Positions 27,010-36,248 of a stretch of 64,000 nucleotides of DNA are shown here, in pieces. The translations under genes were made by a program, and so were the position numbers. Every line of letters starts with the position of its first letter. Position 1 is the stretch's first letter. Under the pieces are notes generated by a model, which was not told the DNA's origin, did not search any database, and was given only the letters and a program-made list of their open reading frames with translations. Source of the stretch: Rhodobacterales bacterium HKCCE4037 (GTDB lineage Bacteria > Pseudomonadota > Alphaproteobacteria > Rhodobacterales > Rhodobacteraceae); contig WVSM01000012.1 in the NCBI GenBank assembly GCA_015689645.1, forward strand, positions 1-64,000, written 5' to 3'.

Positions 27010-27621
27010 ATGACGAAAGCGCCGGTCCTTGATCTTTTGCTCCACGAGCTATCGCTGGCGGCCCCTGCCGGGTTCGCCGTGGGCCTGCATATTCGCTACG
27101 TTTCTCCGCTGATCATGGTGAATACCTATCCGGATTCCTGGCAGGAGGTGTACACGTCCAAGCTCTACGGGTTGCGCGACCCGACGCTCGCCTGGGGGCT
27201 GAGCCATACGGGGACGCGCCGCTGGAGCCAGATCGGCCTGCCGGATCCGTTCGGCATCCTGCAGGAATCCGCGCAATACGGCTTGAAATATGGTATGATC
27301 GCGTCGATCGGACCGATGTCCTCTCGCACCATCGCCGGGGCGAGCCGGGCGGATCGGGAGTTCACCGAAGACGAAATGGAACTTGTTTATCGGATCGTGC
27401 ACCGCATGCACGATCTGTCTGAACCGCCGGCCCGCCTGTCGAAGGCGCAGGCCGACGCACTGAAGTGCATCGCGGAGGGGGACCGCCATGCAGCTGCTGC
27501 CGCCAAGCTCGGCATATCCGAAAGCGCCTTCAAGGCGCGGTTGACCTCTGCAAGACAAAAACTGATGGCCCGAACCACGGCAGAAGCCGTTCAGAGGGCC
27601 AAGGAATATGGATTGATCTGA
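27010..27621 (+). CDS. LuxR-family quorum-sensing regulator
   Basis: 203 residues from the ATG at 27010 (MTKAPVLDLLLHELSLAAPA). The N-terminal autoinducer-binding domain has the family's YPDSWQEVYTSKLYGLRDPT and the C-terminal GerE-type HTH has ARLSKAQADALKCIAEGDRH and AAKLGISESAFKARLTSARQ. It binds an acyl-homoserine lactone made by the neighbouring synthase (79 bases downstream) and switches density-dependent genes. A longer in-frame start at 26956 would run through the palindrome and is less likely. Confidence 0.88.
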   Translation: MTKAPVLDLLLHELSLAAPAGFAVGLHIRYVSPLIMVNTYPDSWQEVYTSKLYGLRDPTLAWGLSHTGTRRWSQIGLPDPFGILQESAQYGLKYGMIASIGPMSSRTIAGASRADREFTEDEMELVYRIVHRMHDLSEPPARLSKAQADALKCIAEGDRHAAAAAKLGISESAFKARLTSARQKLMARTTAEAVQRAKEYGLI

Positions 27622-27700
27622 GCTACAGGGGGAGCAGCCCCGCATGAGAGCCAACTGCGTGGTGCATCGAAACACTCGATTCACCTGACTGGAGACTCAC

Positions 27701-28288
27701 ATGCAAATGACAACCTTATCGTTCGAGAACTTTCACCGGCACGGGCCGCTGTTCACGAACATGCTGAAAGCCAGACACCGGACCTTCATTGAGGAGATGG
27801 GCTGGGAAATCCCTTCGGAAGACGGGATGGAATTCGATCAGTACGACACCGCGCAAAGCCGGTGGGTCTGTGTCCATGACGGCCTGCGCGTGCTGGCCGG
27901 TGTGCGGCTGACGCCGACGACGGCCTCGTGCGGGGTCTACAGCTACATGGTTCGGGATGCGCAGCGGGGCTTGCTCGACTCGATCCCGGCGAACCTGCTG
28001 GACGAGCCGGCGCCGATCGCGCCGCATATCTGGGACGCGAACCGGCTGTTCGTCGCCGAGGGCGTGGAGACCGATATCCGCCGCGACGTGCAGATGTCGC
28101 TGATGGGGCACATGGTGCGCTCGGCCCGCGAACTGGGTGCGACCACGCTGCTGGGCCTGCTGCCCATCGGCATTCCGCGGCTGGGCCGCCGCCTGGGCAT
28201 CGACATGGAGCCGGGCGGGCCGGTGATGAAGATCGGGGGCGTCGCCCACCGCTGCTACTTCGTCTCGATGGCCTCGAAGATGCACTGA
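27701..28288 (+). CDS. Acyl-homoserine-lactone synthase (LuxI family)
   Basis: 195 residues. The LuxI active-site pattern is visible: R in LKARHRTFIEEMGWEIPSED, the Phe and Trp following it, FDQYDTAQSRW, and the R of LAGVRLTPTT. It joins SAM and an acyl-ACP to make the signal. Acyl length cannot be read from the sequence. It is co-directional with luxR; the 79-base gap has no obvious terminator. Confidence 0.88.
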   Translation: MQMTTLSFENFHRHGPLFTNMLKARHRTFIEEMGWEIPSEDGMEFDQYDTAQSRWVCVHDGLRVLAGVRLTPTTASCGVYSYMVRDAQRGLLDSIPANLLDEPAPIAPHIWDANRLFVAEGVETDIRRDVQMSLMGHMVRSARELGATTLLGLLPIGIPRLGRRLGIDMEPGGPVMKIGGVAHRCYFVSMASKMH

Positions 28289-28300
28289 GGATGGATCGGG

Positions 28301-28379
28301 GGCCTGTGTGCAAGCTTGCACACAGGCCTTAAGAACCTGATAAAAAACAAGAAACGTAATCTTGTTTACCCTTTCTTAA
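28301..28379. repeat. Dispersed palindrome plus CtrA-box element, copy 2
   Basis: A perfect 28-base palindrome (28301-28328) with the same 16-base core as copy 1, TGTGCAAGCTTGCACA, followed by TTTACCCTTTCTTAA (28365-28379), a TTTA-N7-TTAA CtrA-like box. The centre-to-box distance is 50.5 bases, as in copy 1. It lies between luxI and rarA, ending 40 bases before rarA, so it may both end luxI transcription and control rarA. Confidence 0.7.
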
Positions 28380-28419
28380 CCCTTGCCGCCGTGGGGACCG
28401 GGGCGTAGCCTCATCCATC

Positions 28420-29730
28420 ATGGCTGATCTCTTCGACACTTCTGCGGCAGCGCAAGACGCCCCGAAAGGGCCGCGTCCCTTGGCGGACCGGCTCAGGCCC
28501 GCGTCGCTCGACGAGGTGATCGGGCAGGGGCATCTGCTGGGGCCGGAGGGCAGCCTGCGGGTCATGCTCGACAGCGGGGCGCTGTCGTCCCTCATTTTCT
28601 GGGGGCCGCCGGGCGTCGGCAAGACCACCATCGCCCGTCTGCTGGCCGATGAGACCGACCTGCATTTCGTGCAGATCAGCGCGATTTTCACGGGCGTGCC
28701 GGAACTGCGGAAGGTTTTCGAGGCCGCCAAGCTGCGGCACCGGAACGGCAAGGGCACGCTGCTCTTCGTTGACGAAATCCACCGGTTCAACAAGGCGCAG
28801 CAGGATTCATTCCTGCCGCATATGGAGGATGGCACAATCCTTCTGGTGGGGGCGACCACCGAGAATCCGTCCTTCGAGTTGAACGCGGCTGTCATGTCGC
28901 GATCCCAGGTCATGGTGCTGGAGCGGCTCAGCGACGACGATCTGGAGGCGCTTCTGCAACGCGCCGAGGGGGAGCTGGACCGCAAGCTGCCGCTCCTGCC
29001 CGATGCGCGCACATCGCTGCGCGAGATGGCCGATGGCGACGGGCGCGCGCTGCTGAACCTTGTCGAGCAGGTTTCGGCCTGGAAGGTGGAGCCGCTGGAC
29101 ACAAGGGCGCTGGGCGCGCGCTTGCAGCGGCGGGCGGCGCAATACGACAAGTCGGGCGACGCGCATTACAACCTGATCTCGGCGCTGCACAAATCGGTGC
29201 GCGGGTCGGACCCGGATGCGAGCCTTTACTGGTTCGCGCGGATGCTGGAGGGCGGCGAGGACCCGCGTTACCTCGCGCGCCGTATCACGCGGATGGCGGT
29301 GGAGGATATCGGGCTGGCCGATCCGCAGGCGCAGCGCGTGTGCCTCGATGCGTGGGAGACCTACGAGAGGCTGGGGTCGCCGGAAGGCGAATTGGCGCTG
29401 TCACAGGCGTTGATCTACCTGGCGCTGGCTCCGAAATCGAACGCGAATTACGTGGCCTACAAGGCGGCGCGGGCCTCCGCCAAATCCACCGGGTCCGCGC
29501 CGCCGCCCAAGCATATCCTGAATGCGCCCACCGCGATGATGAAGGAGCAGGGATACGGGAAGGGCTATGAATATGACCATGACCACGAGGACGGATTCTC
29601 GGGGGCGAATTACTTTCCCGATACGATGAGCCGCGCGCATTTCTACGAGCCGAAGGAGCGCGGCTTCGAGCGCGAGCTGAAGAAGCGGGTGGAGTGGTTC
29701 GACGGGCTGCGGAAGAAGCGCGGGAAGTGA
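28420..29730 (+). CDS. rarA: Replication-associated recombination protein RarA (MgsA)
   Basis: 436 residues. AAA+ clamp-loader-like ATPase: Walker A in FWGPPGVGKTTIARLLADET, Walker B in LLFVDEIHRFNKAQQDSFLP, sensor 1 in LVGATTENPSFELNAAVMSR. The C-terminal part is the tetramerisation domain (DAHYNLISALHKSVRGSDPD). It acts at stalled replication forks with SSB. A CtrA-like box upstream would fit cell-cycle control. Confidence 0.93.
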   Translation: MADLFDTSAAAQDAPKGPRPLADRLRPASLDEVIGQGHLLGPEGSLRVMLDSGALSSLIFWGPPGVGKTTIARLLADETDLHFVQISAIFTGVPELRKVFEAAKLRHRNGKGTLLFVDEIHRFNKAQQDSFLPHMEDGTILLVGATTENPSFELNAAVMSRSQVMVLERLSDDDLEALLQRAEGELDRKLPLLPDARTSLREMADGDGRALLNLVEQVSAWKVEPLDTRALGARLQRRAAQYDKSGDAHYNLISALHKSVRGSDPDASLYWFARMLEGGEDPRYLARRITRMAVEDIGLADPQAQRVCLDAWETYERLGSPEGELALSQALIYLALAPKSNANYVAYKAARASAKSTGSAPPPKHILNAPTAMMKEQGYGKGYEYDHDHEDGFSGANYFPDTMSRAHFYEPKERGFERELKKRVEWFDGLRKKRGK

Positions 29731-29768
29731 GGGGCGGTGCGGGCCGCGCTTTTGCGGGGGCGGGGGAT

Positions 29769-29906
29769 GGTGCACGATGAATGTGCTCCCTACGTGGGGG
29801 CGCGGGCGGCGCGCCGTTGGTATCGCAGGAGGGCGGGAAGGCCGTTCGAACGGCCTTGGACACGCGTTTTCGAAAACGTGTGGGACCCGTTTTTGAAAAC
29901 GGGTCG
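29769..29906. repeat. Palindromic mosaic repeat, copy 2
   Basis: Same order as copy 1: GGTGCAC-7-GTGCTCC (29769-29789), AAGGCCGTTCGAACGGCCTT (29838-29857), then a CGTTTTCGAAAACG core at about 29864-29877 and a GACCCGTTTT/AAAACGGGTC hairpin (about 29884-29905). It sits between rarA and crcB; no gene is supported in 29731-29963. Confidence 0.7.
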
Positions 29907-29963
29907 CCCGGACGCGGTGTGTTGGCGTTGACATCGTTGGCGCCGCGCCGCATCCCCCCAAGC

Positions 29964-30341
29964 ATGACAGCGATCCTGCAAGTGGCCCTCGGCGGCGCGA
30001 TTGGCGCGGTGCTTCGATACCTGACGGGTGTCGGCATGGTGCGTGCGTTCGGACACATGGCGTTTCCCCTGCCGATCCTGACGGTGAACATCGTCGGGTC
30101 GTTCCTGATGGGGGTTTTCGTCGTGGTGGCCGCGCAGCGCGGGCTGACGCATCTGTCGCCGCTGGTAATGACCGGGTTCCTCGGCGGGTTCACGACCTTC
30201 TCGGCCTTCTCGCTGGAGGCGGTGACGCTTTACGAGCGGGGTGACGTCGGGCAGGCGGCGGCCTATGTCGCGGCCTCGGTGGTGTTGTCAATCGGGGGGC
30301 TGATGCTCGGCCTCTGGCTGGCGCGGAGCCTTTACGCATGA
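29964..30341 (+). CDS. crcB: Fluoride exporter CrcB/Fluc
   Basis: 125 residues, four membrane segments. The family signature is GGAIGAVLRYLTG at the N-terminus, LTVNIVGSFLMG (the conserved Asn) and GFLGGFTTFSAFSLE (the Phe-box). It forms a dual-topology dimer that lets fluoride out. Start ATG at 29964; no fluoride riboswitch seen upstream. It overlaps the next gene by four bases. Confidence 0.93.
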   Translation: MTAILQVALGGAIGAVLRYLTGVGMVRAFGHMAFPLPILTVNIVGSFLMGVFVVVAAQRGLTHLSPLVMTGFLGGFTTFSAFSLEAVTLYERGDVGQAAAYVAASVVLSIGGLMLGLWLARSLYA

Positions 30342-31387
30342 GTGGTGTTCAGACAGTGGAGATCGGCCCGGACGAGGGCGATCAGCGGCTTGACCGGTGG
30401 TTCCGCAAGCGGTTCCCGCATGTGCCGCAGGGCCGGATCGAGAAGATGTGCCGGAAGGGCGAGATCCGGGTCGATGGCGGGCGGGTCAAGACCTCCACCC
30501 GCGTCGAAGTGGGCCAGCAGGTGCGGGTGCCGCCGTTGCCCGATACCGCCGCGCCCGTGGTGCACAAGCAGCCGAAGATCAGCGATGCCGATGCGGAGAT
30601 GATGCGGAAGGCCGTGATCTACCGCGACGACCACATGATCGCGCTGAACAAGCCGCCGGGGCTGCCGACGCAGGGTGGTTCGGGCCAGAGCAGGCATGTC
30701 GACGGGTTGTCGGAGGTGCTGCGCTTCGGCCTCGACGAGAAGCCGCGGCTGGTGCACCGGCTGGACAAGGATACCTCGGGCGTTCTGCTGATGGCGCGGA
30801 CGCGGGCGAGCGCCAAGGCGCTGACCGATGCGTTCCGGGCGCGGGAGACGCGCAAGATCTACTGGGCCGCCGTGGCGGGGACGCCGGTGCCGAAGATGGG
30901 CACGATCAAGTTCGGCCTCGTGAAGGCGGGCGGTCACGGCAAGGGCGGCGAGGGCGAGAAGATGCGCGCCGTGATGCCCGACGAGGTGCGCGAGATCGAG
31001 GGCGCGAAGCGCGCCGAGACGGATTACGCGGTTCTGTCGAACCTGGGCGGGCGGCTTTGCTGGTGTGCCCTGGTGCCGATCACCGGGCGGACGCACCAGT
31101 TGCGCGCGCATATGGCCGAGATCGGGCATCCGATCATCGGGGACGGGAAATACGGCGGCTCGGGGCAGGAGAACCTCGGCGATGGCTGGGGCGCGCAGCT
31201 GGGCGGCGAGATGAGCCGCAAGCTGCATCTGCATGCGCGGTCGCTGGTGCTGGCGCATCCGTTCACCGGGGCGAACGTGTCGCTGGTGGCCCCGCTGCCC
31301 GAGCACATGGCGCGCACCTGGGAGACGCTGGGCTGGCAGGCGTCGGACGTTCCCGCCGACCCGTTCGAGGACGAGGAATGGAGCTGA
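30338..31387 (+). CDS. RluC-type 23S rRNA pseudouridine synthase
   Basis: 349 residues. The S4 RNA-binding domain (about 8-65) is followed by the RluA-family catalytic domain with LVHRLDKDTSGVLLMARTRA, where the Asp is the nucleophile. The end matches RluC-like proteins that modify 23S rRNA sites near the catalytic centre (955/2504/2580 in E. coli). Coupled to crcB by an ATGA overlap. Confidence 0.88.
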   Translation: MSGVQTVEIGPDEGDQRLDRWFRKRFPHVPQGRIEKMCRKGEIRVDGGRVKTSTRVEVGQQVRVPPLPDTAAPVVHKQPKISDADAEMMRKAVIYRDDHMIALNKPPGLPTQGGSGQSRHVDGLSEVLRFGLDEKPRLVHRLDKDTSGVLLMARTRASAKALTDAFRARETRKIYWAAVAGTPVPKMGTIKFGLVKAGGHGKGGEGEKMRAVMPDEVREIEGAKRAETDYAVLSNLGGRLCWCALVPITGRTHQLRAHMAEIGHPIIGDGKYGGSGQENLGDGWGAQLGGEMSRKLHLHARSLVLAHPFTGANVSLVAPLPEHMARTWETLGWQASDVPADPFEDEEWS

Positions 31388-31394
31388 CGCGGTC

Positions 31395-32108
31395 ATGAGC
31401 CAGTGGAAGGCGAAACGGTTCTGGGACGATGTGAACGTGGAAGAGACCGAGGGTGGCTTCCGGGTGCTGCTGGATGCGCGGGTGCTGAACACACCGGGCA
31501 AGCTGCCGCTGGTGATGCCGACCCGCGAGATGGCCGACGCGGTTGCGGGAGAATGGCGGGCGCAGGAGGGGTATATACAGCCGCTGACGATGCCGCACAC
31601 ACGCTCGGCCAATTCGGCGGTGGAGCGGGTCACGCCGCAGCACGCCGAGGTCTGCGCGATGCTTGCCGCCTACGGCGAGACGGATCTTCTGTGCTATCGC
31701 GCCGAGTCGCCGGACGCGTTGACGCAACGTCAGGCGGAGGCGTGGGATCCGCTGCTCGATTGGGCGGCAGAGCGCTACGGCGCGCGGCTGAAGGTGGTGG
31801 CGGGCGTGCTGCCGGTGGAGCAGGACGCCGGGGCGATGGCGGCGCTGGCGCGGGTGCTGCAAGACAGTGGTCCGTTCCAGCTGACCGCGCTGCACGATCT
31901 GATCACGCTGACCGGGTCATTGGTGCTTGGGCTGGCGATCTCGGAGGGGCGTCTTTCAGCCAACGAAGGCTGGGATTTGAGCCGAATCGATGAGGATTGG
32001 CAGATCGAGCAATGGGGCGAGGATGAAGAGGCGCAGCGGATGGCGGAGGCGAAGCGGGCCCAATTGCTGCATGCCCATGACTTCTGGACGCTCTGCTTTT
32101 CAAGGTGA
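31395..32108 (+). CDS. ATP12-family F1-ATPase assembly chaperone
   Basis: 237 residues from the ATG at 31395 (MSQWKAKRFWDDVNVEETEG). The family signature includes GFRVLLDARVLNTPGKLPLV and TALHDLITLTGSLVLGLAIS. ATP12 holds the alpha subunit of F1 during assembly; it is shared by mitochondria and alphaproteobacteria, a useful taxonomic marker. It follows the pseudouridine synthase after 7 bases. Confidence 0.9.
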   Translation: MSQWKAKRFWDDVNVEETEGGFRVLLDARVLNTPGKLPLVMPTREMADAVAGEWRAQEGYIQPLTMPHTRSANSAVERVTPQHAEVCAMLAAYGETDLLCYRAESPDALTQRQAEAWDPLLDWAAERYGARLKVVAGVLPVEQDAGAMAALARVLQDSGPFQLTALHDLITLTGSLVLGLAISEGRLSANEGWDLSRIDEDWQIEQWGEDEEAQRMAEAKRAQLLHAHDFWTLCFSR

Positions 32109-32345
32109 CGCCACAGGGGGCACGGGCCAGTGCCCATTGCATAATTTCGCGGCAGGTGCCTGAAAAGCGGCTGTGAACGATGTGTTTTCGGCTGGATTTC
32201 CCTGTGCCTTACCCTTGACCTTATGCACAGGATTTGTCCAACTTTGGCTCGGCGAGGGGCAGTAGGCCTCTCCCGGCATATGCCAAGGCCCGTCGGGCGA
32301 ACAAGAAACGATCTCGATGGGCGATCCCACAGGAAGAGGTAAACA

Positions 32346-33362
32346 ATGAAAAAATCCGTATTTCTCGGCACGATCGCGGCCACCGCGCTGGTCGCCGGTG
32401 CGGCTTCGGCACAGACGCTTGCCGAGGTGCAGGAACGTGGTGTGCTGAACTGCGGCGTGACCACCGGCCTGACCGGTTTCGCGGCGCCGAACGCTGAAGG
32501 TGAATGGGAAGGCTTCGACGTCGCGGTCTGCCGTGCCGTTGCAGCGGCCGTTCTAGGCGACGCAAGCGCCGTCGAATTCGTTCCGACCACTGGCCAGACC
32601 CGCTTCACCGCGCTGGCATCGGGCGAAATCGACCTGCTGGCCCGTAACACCACCTGGACCTTCTCGCGCGACGTCGACCTCGCGTTCGAATTCGTCGGCA
32701 TCAACTACTACGACGGCCAGGGCTTCATGGTTCCGCGCGAACTGGGTGTCTCCTCGGCGCTGGAACTGGACGGCGCGACCGTCTGCATCCAGACCGGCAC
32801 CACGACCGAGCTGAACCTTGCTGACTTCTTCGCCTCGAACAACATGAGCTACGAGCCCGTGCCGATCGAGACCAACGCGGAAGCACAGCAGCAGTACCTC
32901 GCCGGTGCCTGCGACGTCTACACCACCGACGCATCGGGCCTGGCCGCAACGCGCGCCACGTTCGAAGATCCGTCGGCGCACGTCGTTCTTCCCGAAATCG
33001 TCTCGAAAGAGCCGCTCGGCCCGCTCGTCCGCCACGGCGACAACGAATGGGGCGACATCGCGCGCTGGACGCTCAACGCGCTGATCGCAGCTGAAGAGCT
33101 GGGCGTGACCTCGGCCAACGTCGGCGAAATCGGCGCCAGCACCGAGAACCCGGAAATCCGCCGCCTGCTCGGCACCGAGGGTGACCTCGGCGCGATGCTC
33201 GGCCTCGACGCCGACTGGGCGGCCCGCGCGATCGCGGCCGTTGGCAACTACGGCGAGATCTTCGAAGGCAACATCGGCGAATCCACCCCGATCGGTCTGG
33301 CCCGTGGCCTGAACGCCCAGTGGACCGATGGCGGCCTGCTTTACGCACCGCCGTTCCGGTAA
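32346..33362 (+). CDS. bztA: Glutamate/aspartate ABC transporter, periplasmic binding protein
   Basis: 338 residues with signal peptide cut after GAASA (about residue 22). Family 3 solute-binding protein: AEVQERGVLNCGVTTGLTGF, then FDVAVCRAVAAAVLG and FVPTTGQTRFTALASGEIDL. It delivers glutamate, glutamine, aspartate or asparagine to BztBC. AGAGG ribosome-binding site before the ATG. A hairpin at 33378-33401 after the gene probably makes its mRNA more abundant than the downstream part. Confidence 0.92.
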   Translation: MKKSVFLGTIAATALVAGAASAQTLAEVQERGVLNCGVTTGLTGFAAPNAEGEWEGFDVAVCRAVAAAVLGDASAVEFVPTTGQTRFTALASGEIDLLARNTTWTFSRDVDLAFEFVGINYYDGQGFMVPRELGVSSALELDGATVCIQTGTTTELNLADFFASNNMSYEPVPIETNAEAQQQYLAGACDVYTTDASGLAATRATFEDPSAHVVLPEIVSKEPLGPLVRHGDNEWGDIARWTLNALIAAEELGVTSANVGEIGASTENPEIRRLLGTEGDLGAMLGLDADWAARAIAAVGNYGEIFEGNIGESTPIGLARGLNAQWTDGGLLYAPPFR

Positions 33363-33377
33363 GACCTGAAATTGAGG

Positions 33378-33405
33378 GGCGCGAGCGAAAGTTCGCGCCC
33401 TTCTC
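33378..33405 (+). terminator. Intercistronic hairpin after bztA
   Basis: GGGCGCGAGC-gaaa-GTTCGCGCCC (one G-U pair) followed by TTCTCAT. It is typical of partial terminators or stabilisers after a binding-protein gene. Confidence 0.6.
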
Positions 33406-33498
33406 ATATAAAGACGCGAAAAGATCGCAGGGACACCAAGGGCCGCACAAGACGGCCCGGTTTGCGAAACAGCGAAACCAGTGACAGGGGGCCACACG

Positions 33499-34776
33499 AT
33501 GGCAACGATGACCGACCCACCGGCCGAGGGGTTCCGGCTTAGCCAGCTTCTTTATGACACGCGTTACCGATCCGCGACGATCCAGGTGGTCGCGTTCTTC
33601 CTCGTCATGGCCGGGCTTGTCTGGTTGGTGAACAACGTCGTCATCAACCTGTCCGCCGCCGGCAAGGATTTCGATTTCGCGTTCCTCAACTCGCGCGCCG
33701 GCTACGATATCAACCAGCGCCTGATCGAGTATTCGAACGACTCGACGCACCGTCGCGCCGCCTACGTCGGTATCCTGAACACGCTTCTCGTGGCCTTCCT
33801 GGGCTGCATCACGGCGACGATCCTCGGCGTCATCGCGGGCGTTCTGCGCCTGAGCAAGAACTGGATCGTCGGCCGACTGATGACGGTCTATGTCGAAGGC
33901 TTCCGCAACATTCCCCTGCTGCTCTGGATCATCGTCATCTTCGCAATCATGACGGAATCCATGCCGCAACCGCGTGACTTCCGGGGCGAGGACGCCGAAG
34001 CGTCGATGATCCTGGGCGAAAGCGTCGCCGTCACCAATCGCGGCATCTACATTCCGAACCTTGTCTTCACGCGCTCGCTGGGCGGCAACGAGGTCGACGC
34101 CGAAACCGGGGCCGCCATCGCCTCGGCCAGTTTCGCGGACCTGGCGCTGCTTGTTGCGGTGATCGTGGCGGGCTTTTTCGCATCCGGTTACATCGGCCGC
34201 CGGGCCACCGCCACGCAGGAGCGAACCGGGGTCCGACCACCGGGGGTATTCTGGATGCGGGCGGGTGCCATCATCCTGCCCGCGGTGATCGTGCTGGTCG
34301 CATTGGGAGCGACACTGGACTACCCGCAATTGCAGGGCTTCAACTTCTCGGGCGGGATCCATCTGCGCAACTCGCTGATCGCCCTGTGGTTCGCCCTGTC
34401 GCTCTATACCGGGGCGTTCATCGCCGAGATCGTGCGCGCGGGCATCCTGTCCGTCAGCAAGGGGCAGACCGAGGCGTCATCGGCGCTGGGCATGCGGCCC
34501 TCGTGGACGATGAACCTTGTCATCCTGCCGCAGGCGATGCGTGTGATCATCCCGCCGCTGATCTCGCAATTCCTGAACCTGACCAAGAACTCGTCCCTCG
34601 CGCTGGCGGTGGGATACATGGACGTCAGGTCCACCCTTGGCGGGATCACCATCAACCAGACGGGACGCGAGCTGGAAGGGATGCTGCTTCTGGGCGGCTT
34701 CTACCTGCTGACCTCGCTGATCATCTCGCTGTTCATGAACATCTACAACAATTCCGTCGCATTGAAGGAGCGGTGA
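33499..34776 (+). CDS. bztB: Amino-acid ABC transporter permease BztB
   Basis: 425 residues from the ATG at 33499, six residues inside a GTG alternative at 33481; AGGGGG lies upstream of the ATG. HisMQ-type permease with the long insert typical of AapQ/BztB. The cytoplasmic EAA loop is QTEASSALGMRPSWTMNLVI then LPQAMRVIIPP. It pairs with BztC in the inner membrane. bztC starts 1 base after its stop. Confidence 0.92.
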   Translation: MATMTDPPAEGFRLSQLLYDTRYRSATIQVVAFFLVMAGLVWLVNNVVINLSAAGKDFDFAFLNSRAGYDINQRLIEYSNDSTHRRAAYVGILNTLLVAFLGCITATILGVIAGVLRLSKNWIVGRLMTVYVEGFRNIPLLLWIIVIFAIMTESMPQPRDFRGEDAEASMILGESVAVTNRGIYIPNLVFTRSLGGNEVDAETGAAIASASFADLALLVAVIVAGFFASGYIGRRATATQERTGVRPPGVFWMRAGAIILPAVIVLVALGATLDYPQLQGFNFSGGIHLRNSLIALWFALSLYTGAFIAEIVRAGILSVSKGQTEASSALGMRPSWTMNLVILPQAMRVIIPPLISQFLNLTKNSSLALAVGYMDVRSTLGGITINQTGRELEGMLLLGGFYLLTSLIISLFMNIYNNSVALKER

Positions 34777-34777
34777 C

Positions 34778-36235
34778 ATGAGCGAAGTGCACTCAGAAAC
34801 CGCCCTGAATTCGGCGTACGTCCGGACCGAGATGCTGCCGGAGCAGGCCCCGCCTGTCACGGCGGCGGGTCCGATCAAATGGATCCGGGAGAACCTGTTC
34901 TCCTCCATCGCCAATACCGCGATGACCCTTATCAGCCTCTACGTGATCTACGTCATCCTGGCGGCGGTCCTGCCCTGGATGGTGTACGGCATCTGGGACG
35001 CCGGGTCGCTGAACGAATGCCGCGAGATCCGTGACGAGCTGTATGGCCCGATGGATGGACACGGTGGCGGCGTCGCCTGCTGGGCGGTGTTGGTCGATCG
35101 GTGGGACCAGTTGATCTTCGGCTTCTACCCCAGCGATCTGTACTGGCGCCCGATCCTTGCGGTCGTCATCTTCCTGACCGGCATCGCCCCGGTGCTATAC
35201 GATTCGCTGCCGCGCAAGATGCTGATCCTGACGGCGGCGATGCCGTTCCTGTGCTTCTGGCTTCTGTGGGGCGGGTCGATCTGGGGCCCGATCATGGTGG
35301 CCCTGGGCTTTGCGGCCGCGTTCCTCGTGGTGCGCCAGATGAGCGCGGTGACCGGCGGGCTTTGGGCGATCCTGTTGGGGATCCTTGCGCTGTTGTTCCT
35401 GTTCTTCGATCCGATCCAGTTGATCGCGAACATCCTGGACTGGGTCATCGGGCTTGTCGGGGGGCCGGACGCCGCACTGAGCGGTGCCTGGAGGAGTGTC
35501 GAGGGGCTTGTGGGCGGAACGATCTTCCCGCTGGTGCCGGCGTTGTCGGGGCTTCTGTATTCGATCCTTCCGATTGAAATCCCGGCGGTGCAATCGCGTG
35601 AATTCGGCGGCTTCCTGCTGGCGGTCGTGATCGGGGCATCGGGGATCATCCTGTCGATGCCGCTAGGCGTGATCCTGGCGCTCGGGCGCCAGTCGGACCT
35701 CCTGATCATCAAGGGCTTCTCGATCATCTTCATCGAGGTGATCCGGGGCGTGCCGCTGATCGTCTGGCTGTTCACCGCGCAGCTTCTGCTGGGCTACTTC
35801 CTGCCGCCGGGGTCGAACTTCGACCTGATGGTGAGGGTGATCATCATGGTGACGCTGTTCTCGTCGGCCTACATCGCCGAGGTGATCCGCGGCGGCCTCG
35901 CCGCGCTGCCGCGGGGCCAGTACGAGGGGGCCGACAGCCTTGGCCTCAACTACTGGCAGAGCATGCAGCTGATCATCCTGCCGCAGGCGCTGAAGATCTC
36001 GATCCCCGGGATCGTGTCGACCTTCATCGGCCTGTTCAAGGATACCGTGCTGGTGGTGTTCATCGGCCTTTTCGACCCCATCGGGTTCTCGAACGCGATC
36101 CGGGCCGATACGGACTGGAACGGGATCTACTGGGAACTCTTCATCTTCATCGGGCTGTGCTTCTTCATCTGTTGCTTCGGCATGTCCCGCTACTCGCAAT
36201 GGCTCGAGCGCAAGCTCACGACCGATCATCGTTAA
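34778..36235 (+). CDS. bztC: Amino-acid ABC transporter permease BztC
   Basis: 485 residues. A long N-terminal part with several extra membrane segments (about 40-280) precedes the HisMQ permease core, as in AapM/BztC. The EAA loop is GQYEGADSLGLNYWQSMQLI then ILPQALKISIPG. It heterodimerises with BztB. Confidence 0.92.
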   Translation: MSEVHSETALNSAYVRTEMLPEQAPPVTAAGPIKWIRENLFSSIANTAMTLISLYVIYVILAAVLPWMVYGIWDAGSLNECREIRDELYGPMDGHGGGVACWAVLVDRWDQLIFGFYPSDLYWRPILAVVIFLTGIAPVLYDSLPRKMLILTAAMPFLCFWLLWGGSIWGPIMVALGFAAAFLVVRQMSAVTGGLWAILLGILALLFLFFDPIQLIANILDWVIGLVGGPDAALSGAWRSVEGLVGGTIFPLVPALSGLLYSILPIEIPAVQSREFGGFLLAVVIGASGIILSMPLGVILALGRQSDLLIIKGFSIIFIEVIRGVPLIVWLFTAQLLLGYFLPPGSNFDLMVRVIIMVTLFSSAYIAEVIRGGLAALPRGQYEGADSLGLNYWQSMQLIILPQALKISIPGIVSTFIGLFKDTVLVVFIGLFDPIGFSNAIRADTDWNGIYWELFIFIGLCFFICCFGMSRYSQWLERKLTTDHR

Positions 36236-36248
36236 GGAGGCCTGACCC

